Shown here one piece after another: positions 8,010 to 16,540 of a DNA stretch of 49,008 nucleotides. The stretch comes from an uncultured Rhodopila sp. Its GTDB lineage: Bacteria > Pseudomonadota > Alphaproteobacteria > Acetobacterales > Acetobacteraceae. The notes beneath the pieces are model-generated. The model was given only the letters and a program-made list of their open reading frames with translations. It was not told the DNA's origin and did not search any database. The position numbers and the translations under genes were made by a program. The DNA lies in assembly GCA_903851415.1 (NCBI GenBank), contig CAINOE010000140.1, forward strand, positions 1 through 49,008. The letters run 5' to 3'. Each line of letters begins with the position of its first letter. Within the stretch, counting starts at the first letter, position 1.

Positions 8010-10330
8010 TGAGCATCGCGATCCGCAAAGTCGGCGTCATCGGCGCCGGCACGATGGGCGCCGGCATCGCCGCCCAGGTCGCCAATGCCGGGGTTCCGGT
8101 GGTGCTGCTCGACATCGTTCCGCAGGGCGCCAACAACCGCAACGTGATCGCCGAGGGCGCGCTGGCCCGGCTGCAGAAGGTCGAACCCGCCGCCTTCATG
8201 CATGCCGGCGCGGCGAAGCTGATCGAAACCGGCAACATCGACGACGATCTCGGCAAACTGGCCGATTGCGACTGGATCGTCGAGGCGGTGCTGGAGCGGC
8301 TCGACATCAAGCAGACGCTGTATCGCAAGCTGGACGCGGTGCGCCGCCCGGGCAGCGCGATCAGCTCCAACACCTCGACGATCGCGCTGAAGGTGCTGAC
8401 GGAAGGCATGAGCGAGGCGTTCCGGCGCGACTTCCTGATCACTCATTTCTTCAACCCGCCGCGCTACATGCGCCTGCTGGAGATCGTCACCGGTCCGGAG
8501 ACCTCGCCCGGGACGGCGGAGGCGGTCATTCAGTTCGGCGACGTCGCGCTGGGCAAGAGCATCGTGCGCTGCAATGACCGTCCGGGGTTCATCGCCAACC
8601 GGCTGGGCATCTACTGGATGCAGCTCGGCATGCTGGAAGCGATCGACCAGGGGCTGACGGTGGAGGAGGCCGACGCCGTTGTCGGGCCGCCGATGGGTGT
8701 GCCGAAGACGGGAATCTTCGGGCTGATGGACCTGGTGGGCATCGATCTCGGGCCGCAGATCAACGCCTCGATGCGGTCCGCGCTGCCGGCGGCCGACGCG
8801 TTCCATGGCGTCGACCGGGAGGTTCCGCTGGTGACCCGGATGATCGCGCAGGGGCTGACCGGGCGGAAAGGCAAGGGCGGCTTCTATCGGCTGGAAAAGA
8901 CCGAAGCCGGCCGCACCAAGGTGGCAATCGACCTGAACACGGGCGAATACCGGCCGGAACAGACGGCGCGGCTGCCGGAGGGCGCCGCCCGCGACCTGAA
9001 GGCGCTGCTGTCGGTGCCTGGCAAGCTGGGGACCTACGCGTTCCGGGTGCTGGCGCAGACGATCTCCTATGCCGCCACCCTGGTGCCGGAAGCGGCGGGG
9101 ACGATCGCCGATATCGATGCGGCGATGAAGCTCGGCTACGCCTGGAAATGGGGTCCGTTCGAACTGGCGGACAAGCTCGGCACGGCGTGGCTGGTGGAGC
9201 GGCTGAGGGCGGAGGGGCTGCCCGTGCCGCATCTGCTGGCGGAGGCGGCGGGCAAGACTTTCTACCGCGTGGACGGCGGCAAGCGGCAGTTCCTCGGCCC
9301 GGGCGGCGCGTACCATGATCTGGTTCGCGCGCCGGGCGTCGTGCTGCTGGAGGACATCAAGCTGGCGTCGAAGCCGGTGCTGAAGAATTCGTCGGCGTCG
9401 CTGTGGGACATTGGCGACGGGGTGGCTTGTTTCGAATTCACCTCGAAATCCAATTCGCTCGATGATAAGATCATCGACCTGCTGCGCCAGACGATCGACG
9501 TGGTGCCGTCGCGCTTCAAGGCGCTGGTGGTCTATAACGAGGGCGGCAATTTCTCCCTGGGCGCCAATCTCGGGCTGGCGCTGTTCGCCGCCAACATGGC
9601 GGCCTGGGGCGAGATCGAGAAGAACCTGCTGGCCGGGCAGAAGACCTACAAGGCTCTGAAATATGCTCCGTTCCCGGTGGTGGCGGCGCCGGCCGGCATG
9701 GCGCTGGGCGGTGGCTGCGAACTGGTGCTGCACGCCGACGCGGTGCAGGCCTATGCCGAAAGCTATATCGGGCTGGTCGAGGCGGGCGTCGGGCTGATCC
9801 CCGGCTGGGGCGGCTGCGGCGAGATGCTGGCGCGCTGGCAGGCGGAGCCGAAGCTGCCGCGCGGGCCGATGCCGGCCGCGGCAAAGGTGTTCGAGGGCAT
9901 CAGCACGGCTGAGGTGTCGAAGTCGGCGCATCAGGCGGTGGAAAAGAAGTTCCTGCGCACCACCGACGGGATCAGCATGAACCGCGATCGTCTGTTGGCC
10001 GACGCGAAGCGGCGGGCGCTGGCGCTGGTGGATGGCTACAAGCCGCCGGAGCCGCCGGTGTTCGTGCTGCCCGGGCCATCGGGGCGCGCCGGGATGTACT
10101 CCGCGGCGGAATCGTTCCATAAGCGCGGGATTGCAACCGACCATGACCTGGTTGTCGCCGATGCGCTGGCGGAAGTTCTGTCCGGCGGCGATACGGATAT
10201 CATCGATACGGTGGATGAGCAGACGATGCTGGATCTGGAGCGCCGGGCGTTCATGCGGCTGGTCCGCACGGGGCCGACCTTGGCGCGGATCGAGCACACG
10301 CTTGAAACCGGCAAGCCGTTGCGGAATTAG
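8009..10330 (+). CDS. 3-hydroxyacyl-CoA dehydrogenase / enoyl-CoA hydratase (FadN-type fusion)
   Basis: A 773-residue bifunctional beta-oxidation protein in the order dehydrogenase then hydratase. This is the FadN arrangement and the reverse of classical FadB. The NAD-binding motif VGVIGAGTMGAGIAAQ is at residues 8-23, and the dehydrogenase catalytic region ITHFFNPPRYMRLLEI is around 145-160. A second 3HCDH C-terminal domain is around 340-420. The crotonase-like region follows (ALVVYNEGGNFSLGANL, and GMALGGGCELVLHADAV with its oxyanion-hole Gly). Start ATG 8009 overlaps the thiolase stop. The gene is followed by a long nested inverted repeat that separates it from the acyl-CoA dehydrogenase gene. 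Confidence 0.9.
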   Translation: MSIAIRKVGVIGAGTMGAGIAAQVANAGVPVVLLDIVPQGANNRNVIAEGALARLQKVEPAAFMHAGAAKLIETGNIDDDLGKLADCDWIVEAVLERLDIKQTLYRKLDAVRRPGSAISSNTSTIALKVLTEGMSEAFRRDFLITHFFNPPRYMRLLEIVTGPETSPGTAEAVIQFGDVALGKSIVRCNDRPGFIANRLGIYWMQLGMLEAIDQGLTVEEADAVVGPPMGVPKTGIFGLMDLVGIDLGPQINASMRSALPAADAFHGVDREVPLVTRMIAQGLTGRKGKGGFYRLEKTEAGRTKVAIDLNTGEYRPEQTARLPEGAARDLKALLSVPGKLGTYAFRVLAQTISYAATLVPEAAGTIADIDAAMKLGYAWKWGPFELADKLGTAWLVERLRAEGLPVPHLLAEAAGKTFYRVDGGKRQFLGPGGAYHDLVRAPGVVLLEDIKLASKPVLKNSSASLWDIGDGVACFEFTSKSNSLDDKIIDLLRQTIDVVPSRFKALVVYNEGGNFSLGANLGLALFAANMAAWGEIEKNLLAGQKTYKALKYAPFPVVAAPAGMALGGGCELVLHADAVQAYAESYIGLVEAGVGLIPGWGGCGEMLARWQAEPKLPRGPMPAAAKVFEGISTAEVSKSAHQAVEKKFLRTTDGISMNRDRLLADAKRRALALVDGYKPPEPPVFVLPGPSGRAGMYSAAESFHKRGIATDHDLVVADALAEVLSGGDTDIIDTVDEQTMLDLERRAFMRLVRTGPTLARIEHTLETGKPLRN

Positions 10331-10992
10331 GAGGGGGAGGCGGGTTCGGGGGGTGGATGCCCCGGCCCGGGCGGTGTTTCCCACCGCGCTTCAACACAGA
10401 GGAAGAAACGAGAGCCACAGAGGACACAGAGAAGCGGTGCGGGTTCGGGTGCGGAGCGCCATTGGCCTTTTGTTCGGCGTGTTGAATGGAAACGCAGATG
10501 AACGCGGATGAACGCAGATGAACGCGGATCGAGGCGGCGCCGCCTCGGGCACTGAGACGGGTGTTCGGGGCGCCGCGGTGATAGAGCGCGAATGCTTGTT
10601 TCGGGGCTCCGCCGGCGGGCAGCGGCAGCGCCGGATGAAGCTCAAAGACGATGCCGATAGCGGCTATCCGCGTCCATCTGCGTTCATCTGGGTTCATCTG
10701 CGTTCGATAAACCCGCTTTCCAGCCGCCGGGACGCCTGCCGCGGCGCATGGACGTCCAGGCGAACGTTGTTTGCCAGAAACGCAGGCGCGAATGGCCTCG
10801 CCGAACCGGCAGCCCCGCAACGGCTTCTGAAAAACCGGATCGACAGCCCGGGCCAGTACTGCGCGAAGCGCCCTGCTTGCTTCTCTGCGTCCTCTGTGGC
10901 CCTCGTTTCTTCCTCTGTGTTAAAATACTTGCCGAAGAACCAACCCCGGCAAACCATCCGGCAGTCCACCGACGCACCAAAAGGCAACGCCC
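10331..10992. repeat. Gene-free stretch with a nested two-layer inverted repeat
   Basis: The outer arms 10393-10435 and 10879-10921 are 43 bp with two mismatches (core GAGGAAGAAACGAG). The inner arms 10491-10529 and 10666-10704 are 39 bp with three mismatches, and each contains about four repeats of a 10-bp unit of type AACGCAGATG. The two layers are nested around one centre near 10600-10660. The loop between the inner arms (10530-10665) has no recognisable gene. This may act as a transcription barrier or be a decayed non-autonomous mobile element. Confidence 0.85.
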
Positions 10993-12783
10993 ATGCAAAC
11001 CTATAAAGCCCCCCTCCGCGACATGCGTTTCGTCCTGCACGAACTGCACGACAGCGCCGCCCTGTCCCGTCTGCGCGGGCTGGAGGACATCTCCCCCGAG
11101 CTGATGGACAGCATCCTCGAAGAAGCCGCCAAGGTTGCAGAGGAAATCCTGCTGCCGACCAATGCGCCCGGCGACGAGGTTGGCTGCGTGCTGGAAAACG
11201 GCGTGGTGCGCACGCCGAAAGGCTACAAGGACGCCTATAACGCGTTCCGCGACGGCGGCTGGACCGCGCTCGCATCGGACCCGAAATATGGCGGCCAGGG
11301 ACTGCCGGAAAGCCTGAACAAGCTCGTCGAAGAAATGATCTGTTCGGCCAACCTCGCCTTCAGCCTGTATCCCGGCCTGACGCACGGCGCCTACCAGGCG
11401 ATCGCCTCGCACGCCTCGGACGAACTGAAGGACCTGTATCTGCCGAAGATGGTTGACGGCACATGGTCGGGCACGATGTGCCTGACGGAAAACAACGCCG
11501 GCACCGATCTGGGACTGTTGCGCACCCGCGCCATCCCGCAGGATGACGGCACCTACAAGATCACCGGCGCGAAGATATTCATCAGCGCCGGCGAGCATGA
11601 CCTGACCGAGAACATCGTCCACCTCGTGCTTGCCCGCCTGCCCGATGCGCCCGCCGGCACGCGCGGCATCAGCATGTTCCTGGTGCCGAAGTTCATTCCG
11701 GGCGCGGACGGCCGCCCCGGCCCGCGCAACGGCGTGGTGTGCACCGCGATCGAGCACAAAATGGGGATCAAAGGCTCCTCCACCTGCCAGTTGCAGTTCG
11801 ACGACGCCACCGGCTGGCTGGTTGGCGACGCCAACAAGGGCCTGGCGACCATGTTCACCATGATGAACAGCGAGCGCCTGTCCGTCGGCATCCAGGGCCT
11901 CGGCGCGGCGGAGACCAGCTACCAGAGCGCCGTCGCCTATGCCCGCGACCGCATCCAGGGCCGCAGCCTGAGCGGTGCCAAGCACCCCGACAAGCCGGCG
12001 GACCCGATCATCGTGCATCCCGACGTGCGGCGGATGCTGCTGACGATCCGTTCCTACACCGAAGGCTGCCGCGCCCTGGGCGGCTGGGTCGCCCGCCAAC
12101 TGGATGAGATGGACCGTTCGGACGATCCCGATATCCGCAAGCAGGCGGAGGACTTCACCGCGCTGATGACTCCGGTGGTGAAGGCGCTGTTCACCGATCT
12201 CGGCTTTGAGGCGACGAATCTCGGCCTGCAGGTTTATGGCGGGCACGGCTACATCCGCGACCACGGCATGGAGCAGCTTGTCCGCGATGCGCGCATCGCC
12301 CTGATTTATGAGGGCACCAACGGCGTGCAGGCGCTGGACCTGGTGGGGCGCAAGTTGCCGCAGGGGGCAGGGCGGCTGTTGCGGACGTTCTTCCATCCGC
12401 TCGGTGACTTCATCGAGCGCAACAAGGACGATGTGCAGCTTGGCGGCATGGTGAAGGGGCTGGAGAAAGCCTTCGGCGCGCTGCAACTGGCGACCGGCCA
12501 CCTCGCCGCGACAGGCATGGCGGACCCCGAGGAAGCCGGGGCGGCGGCGACCGAGTATCTGCGGCTGTTCGGGCTGGTGGCGCTTGGGTTCATGTGGGCG
12601 CGCTCCGCTGTCGTCGCGGCGGAGAAGCTGGCGCAGCCGGGCGATGATGCCGGGTTCTACAAGGCCAAGCTGACCACGGCGCGCTTCTACATGGAGCGGG
12701 TGCTGCCGCAGGTTGGCGGGCTGCTGGCCTCGATCAGAGCGGGCAAGGCGGCGATGATGGAGATGGATGAGGCGGCGTTTTAG
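10993..12783 (+). CDS. Acyl-CoA dehydrogenase with extended C-terminal domain (DmdC-like family)
   Basis: A 596-residue FAD enzyme that oxidises acyl-CoA to trans-2-enoyl-CoA. It begins with the YKAPLRDMRFVLHEL lead-in seen in the longer acyl-CoA dehydrogenase subfamily that includes 3-methylmercaptopropionyl-CoA dehydrogenase. The FAD/substrate motifs MCLTENNAGTDLG and KITGAKIFISAGEHD are at about 160-200, and QVYGGHGYIRDHGMEQLVRD and RIALIYEGTNGVQALDLVGR at about 415-455. The C-terminal extra domain extends beyond the usual 380 residues. It completes the beta-oxidation set next to the thiolase and FadN-like genes. Substrate is not determinable; DmdC activity should not be assumed. Confidence 0.88.
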   Translation: MQTYKAPLRDMRFVLHELHDSAALSRLRGLEDISPELMDSILEEAAKVAEEILLPTNAPGDEVGCVLENGVVRTPKGYKDAYNAFRDGGWTALASDPKYGGQGLPESLNKLVEEMICSANLAFSLYPGLTHGAYQAIASHASDELKDLYLPKMVDGTWSGTMCLTENNAGTDLGLLRTRAIPQDDGTYKITGAKIFISAGEHDLTENIVHLVLARLPDAPAGTRGISMFLVPKFIPGADGRPGPRNGVVCTAIEHKMGIKGSSTCQLQFDDATGWLVGDANKGLATMFTMMNSERLSVGIQGLGAAETSYQSAVAYARDRIQGRSLSGAKHPDKPADPIIVHPDVRRMLLTIRSYTEGCRALGGWVARQLDEMDRSDDPDIRKQAEDFTALMTPVVKALFTDLGFEATNLGLQVYGGHGYIRDHGMEQLVRDARIALIYEGTNGVQALDLVGRKLPQGAGRLLRTFFHPLGDFIERNKDDVQLGGMVKGLEKAFGALQLATGHLAATGMADPEEAGAAATEYLRLFGLVALGFMWARSAVVAAEKLAQPGDDAGFYKAKLTTARFYMERVLPQVGGLLASIRAGKAAMMEMDEAAF

Positions 12784-12790
12784 CGGTTTT

Positions 12791-12868
12791 GTCGTGGCCC
12801 GGCTCGTCCGGGTCACCGCCGCCCGCACCTGCCGTGATAAGCGGCCCCGACAAGCCGGGGCACCACGG
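12791..12868. repeat. REP-like palindrome, family B copy 3
   Basis: The arms are GTGGCCCGGCTCGTCCGGGT (from 12794) and the near-complement GGCCCCGACAAGCCGGGGCACCAC (12843-12866, described as one arm), flanking a short loop. It sits just downstream of the acyl-CoA dehydrogenase stop, where it could also aid mRNA 3' end stability. Confidence 0.6.
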
Positions 12869-12951
12869 AACCGGGCCGGCAACGGGTCAGGACCGGTTTT
12901 GGCCGGCGTAGCCGGGCTTTACCCGCGTGACGCCGCATCCTATGGGTGGTC

Positions 12952-13233
12952 ATGGCCGTTACCCGAACCTTCTCCAGCGTCACAGCCGATCTTATGCACC
13001 GCATCAAGCAGGTGGCGCAGGACGAGCATGGGATTTTGTTCGACCCGCCGGACGGATCGACAGGCACTGCCACCGGCTCCACGCCGTTAGGAGAGTGTAT
13101 CGTTCGATTTGTATATGACAGCGCGCAGGCCGAGTTGATGATGACGCTGGTGAAAAAGCCGCTGCTGCTGCCTGCCGGGTTTCTTTGGACCGCGTTCTCG
13201 GTGGAACTGGAGCGATCCCGCGGGTTTTTGTAG
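12952..13233 (+). CDS. Small hypothetical protein
   Basis: A 93-residue protein from ATG 12952 (MAVTRTFSSVTADLMHRIKQ). I do not recognise the family. It has a helical start, a central acidic stretch (QDEHGILFDPPDGSTGTATG) and a hydrophobic segment (LLLPAGFLWTAFSVELE). It may be a small folded domain; no signal peptide or transmembrane helix is clear. It stands alone between the acyl-CoA dehydrogenase and the convergent HiPIP gene. Third-position base use is like that of real genes, which is the main support. Confidence 0.5.
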   Translation: MAVTRTFSSVTADLMHRIKQVAQDEHGILFDPPDGSTGTATGSTPLGECIVRFVYDSAQAELMMTLVKKPLLLPAGFLWTAFSVELERSRGFL

Positions 13234-13319
13234 GACCGCAGCCGCCCCCGCAACAATCGGGTTACCGCCGGTATAACGCGGTTTCGGTCGGGCTGTTCAC
13301 TCGAACTCTGCATGAACCG

Positions 13320-13348
13320 AACCGCGCCGGCGCAATACCGGCGCGGTT
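13320..13348 (-). terminator. Strong hairpin downstream of HiPIP gene 1
   Basis: A perfect 11-bp stem AACCGCGCCGG / CCGGCGCGGTT closes a 7-nt loop, starting about 10 bp after the HiPIP stop (read on the minus strand). A closely similar hairpin follows the second HiPIP gene (14029-14057), so hairpin and gene appear to have been duplicated together. Confidence 0.7.
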
Positions 13349-13357
13349 CGTGCCAGA

Positions 13358-13621
13358 TCAGGCCTTCGGAGCGAAGGCGATGCACCATCCGTCAGGATTG
13401 ATCTTACCCGCAACGATCGCGCAGGACGCGGGCGCCTGGAAATTCACGCAGATGCTGCAATGCTGGCCATCTTTGGGCGACTGCTGATACTGCACCTGCG
13501 CCTGGGAGATCTTTTCCTGCGCCCGGGCGGTCGCACCGACCGCAACTACACCGCCGACGGCAGCCAGACCGGCCCGCAGCACCTGACGGCGGGTTGCTTC
13601 ATCCTCATGTCGTGTTGTCAT
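13358..13621 (-). CDS. High-potential iron-sulfur protein (HiPIP), paralogue 1
   Basis: An 87-residue exported electron carrier with one [4Fe-4S] cluster cycling between the 2+ and 3+ states. A twin-arginine signal (RRQVLRAGLAAVGG, with RR at 11-12) ends near ARAQ at about residue 35. The cluster ligands are Cys55, Cys58, Cys67 and Cys80, with HiPIP-type spacing of 2, 8 and 12. Start ATG 13621 has AAGGAG nine bases upstream. In phototrophic purple bacteria, periplasmic HiPIP can reduce the oxidised reaction centre; the position next to the photosynthesis cluster fits that. The paralogue at 14068 has the same length and layout. Confidence 0.93.
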   Translation of the reverse strand: MTTRHEDEATRRQVLRAGLAAVGGVVAVGATARAQEKISQAQVQYQQSPKDGQHCSICVNFQAPASCAIVAGKINPDGWCIAFAPKA

Positions 13622-14028
13622 AATAGCCAACTCCTTGTTTTTTAAGTAATCGTTGGCGACGATGGCAAAGCGGTACTTGAAATACAAGAACCCCGCACTC
13701 CCGTTTCTTCCCCAACGCTTGGAACGTTCCAAGGCTGACCCATAGCGTGCGGCGAAAGTCAGGTCAAGCATATCCAACGCGAACGGAAGTTCTCTATTGG
13801 CGATCATGCGGCGTTCCGTGACTGCCCGCACGCGGCGGGTGCAGGGGCCGGCTAAGCGGCGCCGCCGCAGCCCGCCCGGGCCATGCCGGGGAACCCGTTG
13901 ATCTGTCGTTGCTATGATGCTTTGGTGAATCCAGTCCGAGAGCCGAGACCGGAAGTAATGGTGCACATGATATCGCGCTCATCGGGCGCCTGTCCGGCCG
14001 GCGCAACCGGCGCCAGGCAGAACAACAG
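13622..14028. other. Intergenic region upstream of HiPIP 1, with a 16-bp palindrome
   Basis: About 400 bp without a supported gene between the two HiPIP genes. It contains the perfect palindrome CTTGGAACGTTCCAAG at 13718-13733, about 100 bp upstream of the HiPIP 1 start. That is a reasonable place for an operator of the minus-strand promoter. Nothing else is recognised. Confidence 0.45.
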
Positions 14029-14057
14029 AACCGCGCCGGTTTGACCCGGCGCGGGTT
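14029..14057 (-). terminator. Hairpin downstream of HiPIP gene 2
   Basis: AACCGCGCCGG pairs with CCGGCGCGGGTT with one bulged base, directly after the HiPIP 2 stop. It is nearly the same stem as at 13320-13348. Confidence 0.6.
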
Positions 14058-14067
14058 AGCGTTACCT

Positions 14068-14331
14068 TCAGCTTTCCTTCGGCGCGTAGGCAATGCACCA
14101 GCCCTCGGGGCTGATCTTGCCCGCGACGATCTTGCACCCGGCCGGGGGATCGAAGTTCACGCAGGTGCTGCACTTGGCGCCATCCTTCGGCGTCGGCTGA
14201 TACTGCACCTGGGATTGCTCGATCTTCTCCTGAGCGCGGGCGCTTACCGCAACCACGCCGCCGACAACGGCCAATCCGGCCGCCCGCAGTACCTGGCGGC
14301 GTGTCGCCGCGTCGTCATGTTGCTGTGTCAC
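14068..14331 (-). CDS. High-potential iron-sulfur protein (HiPIP), paralogue 2
   Basis: An 87-residue HiPIP with a twin-arginine signal (RRQVLRAAGLAVVGG) and cluster ligands Cys54, Cys57, Cys66 and Cys79, the same spacing as paralogue 1. I choose GTG 14331 as start: GAAGGAG then lies nine bases upstream, as in paralogue 1, and both preproteins come out at 87 residues. A TTG at 14340 would touch the ribosome site and is unlikely. The mature proteins share the QVQYQ...PKDG and GWCIA-APK segments but differ enough to suggest distinct potentials or partners. The gene lies immediately downstream of the hemA end of the photosynthesis operon but has its own leader. Confidence 0.93.
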   Translation of the reverse strand: MTQQHDDAATRRQVLRAAGLAVVGGVVAVSARAQEKIEQSQVQYQPTPKDGAKCSTCVNFDPPAGCKIVAGKISPEGWCIAYAPKES

Positions 14332-14436
14332 CGTCGACAACTCCTTCTTTTATGGTGGTTACAACCTAATGCGATTGCGGGTTCAGGCAAGCGCCTGATC
14401 CCGCGACCACACTCCGAAACCAAGGCTCAAACCGCG

Positions 14437-14457
14437 CGGGCCGGACTACCCGGCCCG
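14437..14457 (-). terminator. Hairpin at the end of the photosynthesis superoperon
   Basis: The stem CGGGCCGG / CCGGCCCG with a short loop lies 15 bp after the hemA stop on the minus strand. It probably ends the long bch-puh-hemA transcript before the HiPIP 2 gene. Confidence 0.5.
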
Positions 14458-14471
14458 TAACGATCCTGTGA

Positions 14472-15683
14472 TCAGGCGGCCCTGCGCAAGCTCAGGTCCG
14501 ACCAGATCGCGCCCAGTGCTCCAACCAGATGTTCGATATCCGCGTCCGAGTGCAACGGCGACGGAGTGATCCGCAGCCGCTCCGTGCCCTTCGGCACCGT
14601 CGGATAGTTGATCGGCTGCACGTAGATCGAATACTGCTCCAGCAACCGGTCGCTGATCTGCTTGCACAGGACGGGATCGCCGACCATTACGGGGACGATA
14701 TGGCTCGGGTTGTCGGTGTGCGGCACGCCGATGGCGTCCAGCCGGCGGCGCAGCGTTGCGACGCGGTCCTTGTGCCGCGCCCGCTCCACCTGGCTCACCT
14801 TCAAATGCCGGATGCTGGCCACAGCGCCCGCGGCGACGGCAGGCGGCACCGAGGTGGTGAAGATGAAGCCCGAGGCGAAGCTGCGGACGAAATCGCACAG
14901 CGAGGCGGACCCGGAGATATAGCCGCCGACGACGCCGAACGCCTTCGCCAGTGTGCCTTCGATAATGGTCAGCCGATTGGCCACCCCGTCGCGCTCGCTG
15001 ATGCCGCCGCCGTGGTCGCCATACATGCCCACCGCGTGCACCTCGTCGAGGTAGGTCATCGCGTTGTATTTGTCGGCCAGATCGCAGATTTCCGCTATCG
15101 GCGCGATGTCGCCGTCCATCGAGTAGACGGATTCAAACGCCACCAGCTTGGGAACGTCGGGACCGACCTCGATCAGCACCTTTTCGAGGTCCGCCATGTC
15201 GTTGTGCCTGAAGATGCGCTTCTCGGCGCGGCTGTGGCGCACGCCCTCGATCATCGACGCGTGGTTGAGCTCGTCGGAGATGATCACGCAGTTGGGGATC
15301 TTCGCCCCCAGCGTGGCCAGCGTGGCCCAGTTCGACATGTAGCCGGAGTTGAACAGCAGCGCCGATTCCTGCCCGTGCAGGTCGGCCAGCTCGCGCTCCA
15401 GCAGCACGTGATAGTGGTTGGTGCCCGCGATGTTGCGGGTGCCGCCGGCGCCCGCGCCGCAACGGTCCAGCGCCTCGTGCATCGCGTCCAGCACCGTCTG
15501 GTGCTGTCCCATGCCGAGGTAGTCGTTCGAGCACCATACCGTCACCGGAACCTGCCCGCGCTCCCGGTGATGGGTGGCGGTCGGAAAGTTCCCGGCCTGT
15601 CGCTCCAGGTCGGCGAAGACCCGGTAGTTGCCCTCGCGCCGGAGGCCATCGACCTGCTTCCGGAAAAAAGATTCGTAGTTCAT
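14472..15683 (-). CDS. hemA: 5-aminolevulinate synthase
   Basis: A 403-residue PLP enzyme that condenses glycine with succinyl-CoA to 5-aminolevulinate, the first step of heme and bacteriochlorophyll synthesis in alphaproteobacteria. It begins with [14 protein letters not shown]. It shows [14 protein letters not shown], the [16 protein letters not shown] loop, [15 protein letters not shown], and the PLP lysine in [14 protein letters not shown]. Length is normal. The start overlaps the puhE stop by four bases (ATGA). A hemA copy closing the puh-acsF operon is a known arrangement in purple bacteria and ties precursor supply to pigment demand; another housekeeping copy may exist elsewhere. Confidence 0.96.
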   Translation of the reverse strand: MNYESFFRKQVDGLRREGNYRVFADLERQAGNFPTATHHRERGQVPVTVWCSNDYLGMGQHQTVLDAMHEALDRCGAGAGGTRNIAGTNHYHVLLERELADLHGQESALLFNSGYMSNWATLATLGAKIPNCVIISDELNHASMIEGVRHSRAEKRIFRHNDMADLEKVLIEVGPDVPKLVAFESVYSMDGDIAPIAEICDLADKYNAMTYLDEVHAVGMYGDHGGGISERDGVANRLTIIEGTLAKAFGVVGGYISGSASLCDFVRSFASGFIFTTSVPPAVAAGAVASIRHLKVSQVERARHKDRVATLRRRLDAIGVPHTDNPSHIVPVMVGDPVLCKQISDRLLEQYSIYVQPINYPTVPKGTERLRITPSPLHSDADIEHLVGALGAIWSDLSLRRAA

Positions 15684-16531
15684 GAGTGTCCCCCGATCGT
15701 TGCTTCAGTCGCTATCGGTAATGGTATTGGGTGGGTTGTCGGCGTCTTTGTGGCGTTCCCGCCGCGGGAAACCAGGCTCCATTGCCACATCGCATTCCAA
15801 ATGCGCGTGGCAGAGATGGGAAGCACCAGGAACCAGTGTTCAAGGATCGCCAGGACCATCATCGTCGCGAGCAAGGCATAACCGGTGGCATTGAAGGTAT
15901 TATCCCCGGCCGCCAGCGCCTGCTGCGTCATGATGACGGCGCAGATCGTCGAGGCGGTGACCGAGAACGGAAATAAAAGATTCATCGGCGCGTGCCGGAA
16001 AAAACTGCCGATATGGGCCAGATGGTCCGGCAGGAAGTGCGGGTTCAGGTTGCTGACGCCGAGAAACACATTCAGCCTGGCGCTTTGGTGCATCCACCAG
16101 AGCACGACGAACGTCCAAACGCCGAACTGGTTCGGCGCCTTCCATGTCAACACGAAGACCAGCGCCGCCAGAACCAGGATGGCGATTTCGTGGTAAAGGC
16201 TGGCCAGGATGGCGTGCCAGAAATGCCCCCACCCGCTGCAGCCGTGGTCGCAGTGATGCAACCGCGGCCCGGTGACGTAGCCCATGTAGAAGCTGATTTC
16301 CAACCAGCCCCAGATCAGCACGCCGGAGGTGAAGGCGATATAAGCGCCGGTGTCGGTGGTGTCGTTGGCGCTGGCCAACAGTCCGTATATCGACGCACCC
16401 AGCACGCCCGTCGCGCCCGCCATGCTCCAGCGGAACGTCCGTTGCGGCAGACCGTCGAGGAACATGATCAGGCACGTGCTGATCCACCAGATCAGCAGGC
16501 CGTGCAGTGCGGGAAATGCGAAATGGCCCAT
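15680..16531 (-). CDS. puhE: Photosynthetic complex assembly protein PuhE
   Basis: A 283-residue integral membrane protein with about seven hydrophobic segments (for example [20 protein letters not shown], and [17 protein letters not shown]). It has a His-rich loop [20 protein letters not shown], which is characteristic of PuhE. PuhE affects reaction-centre/LH1 assembly and bacteriochlorophyll production; its biochemistry is not settled. It overlaps hemA by four bases and follows acsF after nine bases, the usual order acsF-puhE-hemA. The C-terminal tail (after about residue 255) is rich in Thr and Pro and poorly conserved-looking. Confidence 0.92.
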   Translation of the reverse strand: MGHFAFPALHGLLIWWISTCLIMFLDGLPQRTFRWSMAGATGVLGASIYGLLASANDTTDTGAYIAFTSGVLIWGWLEISFYMGYVTGPRLHHCDHGCSGWGHFWHAILASLYHEIAILVLAALVFVLTWKAPNQFGVWTFVVLWWMHQSARLNVFLGVSNLNPHFLPDHLAHIGSFFRHAPMNLLFPFSVTASTICAVIMTQQALAAGDNTFNATGYALLATMMVLAILEHWFLVLPISATRIWNAMWQWSLVSRGGNATKTPTTHPIPLPIATEATIGGHS

Positions 16532-16540
16532 GCGGTGCGC

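Noticed and set aside
7943..10384. Long open frame (over 800 codons) antisense to the FadN-like gene
   Set aside because: High GC makes opposite frames open; the translation is Arg/His/Gln-rich without motifs, while the plus strand has clear catalytic domains.
14332..14340. TTG at 14340 as the HiPIP 2 start
   Set aside because: It directly touches the GGAG ribosome site; GTG 14331 gives proper spacing and the same length as the paralogue.
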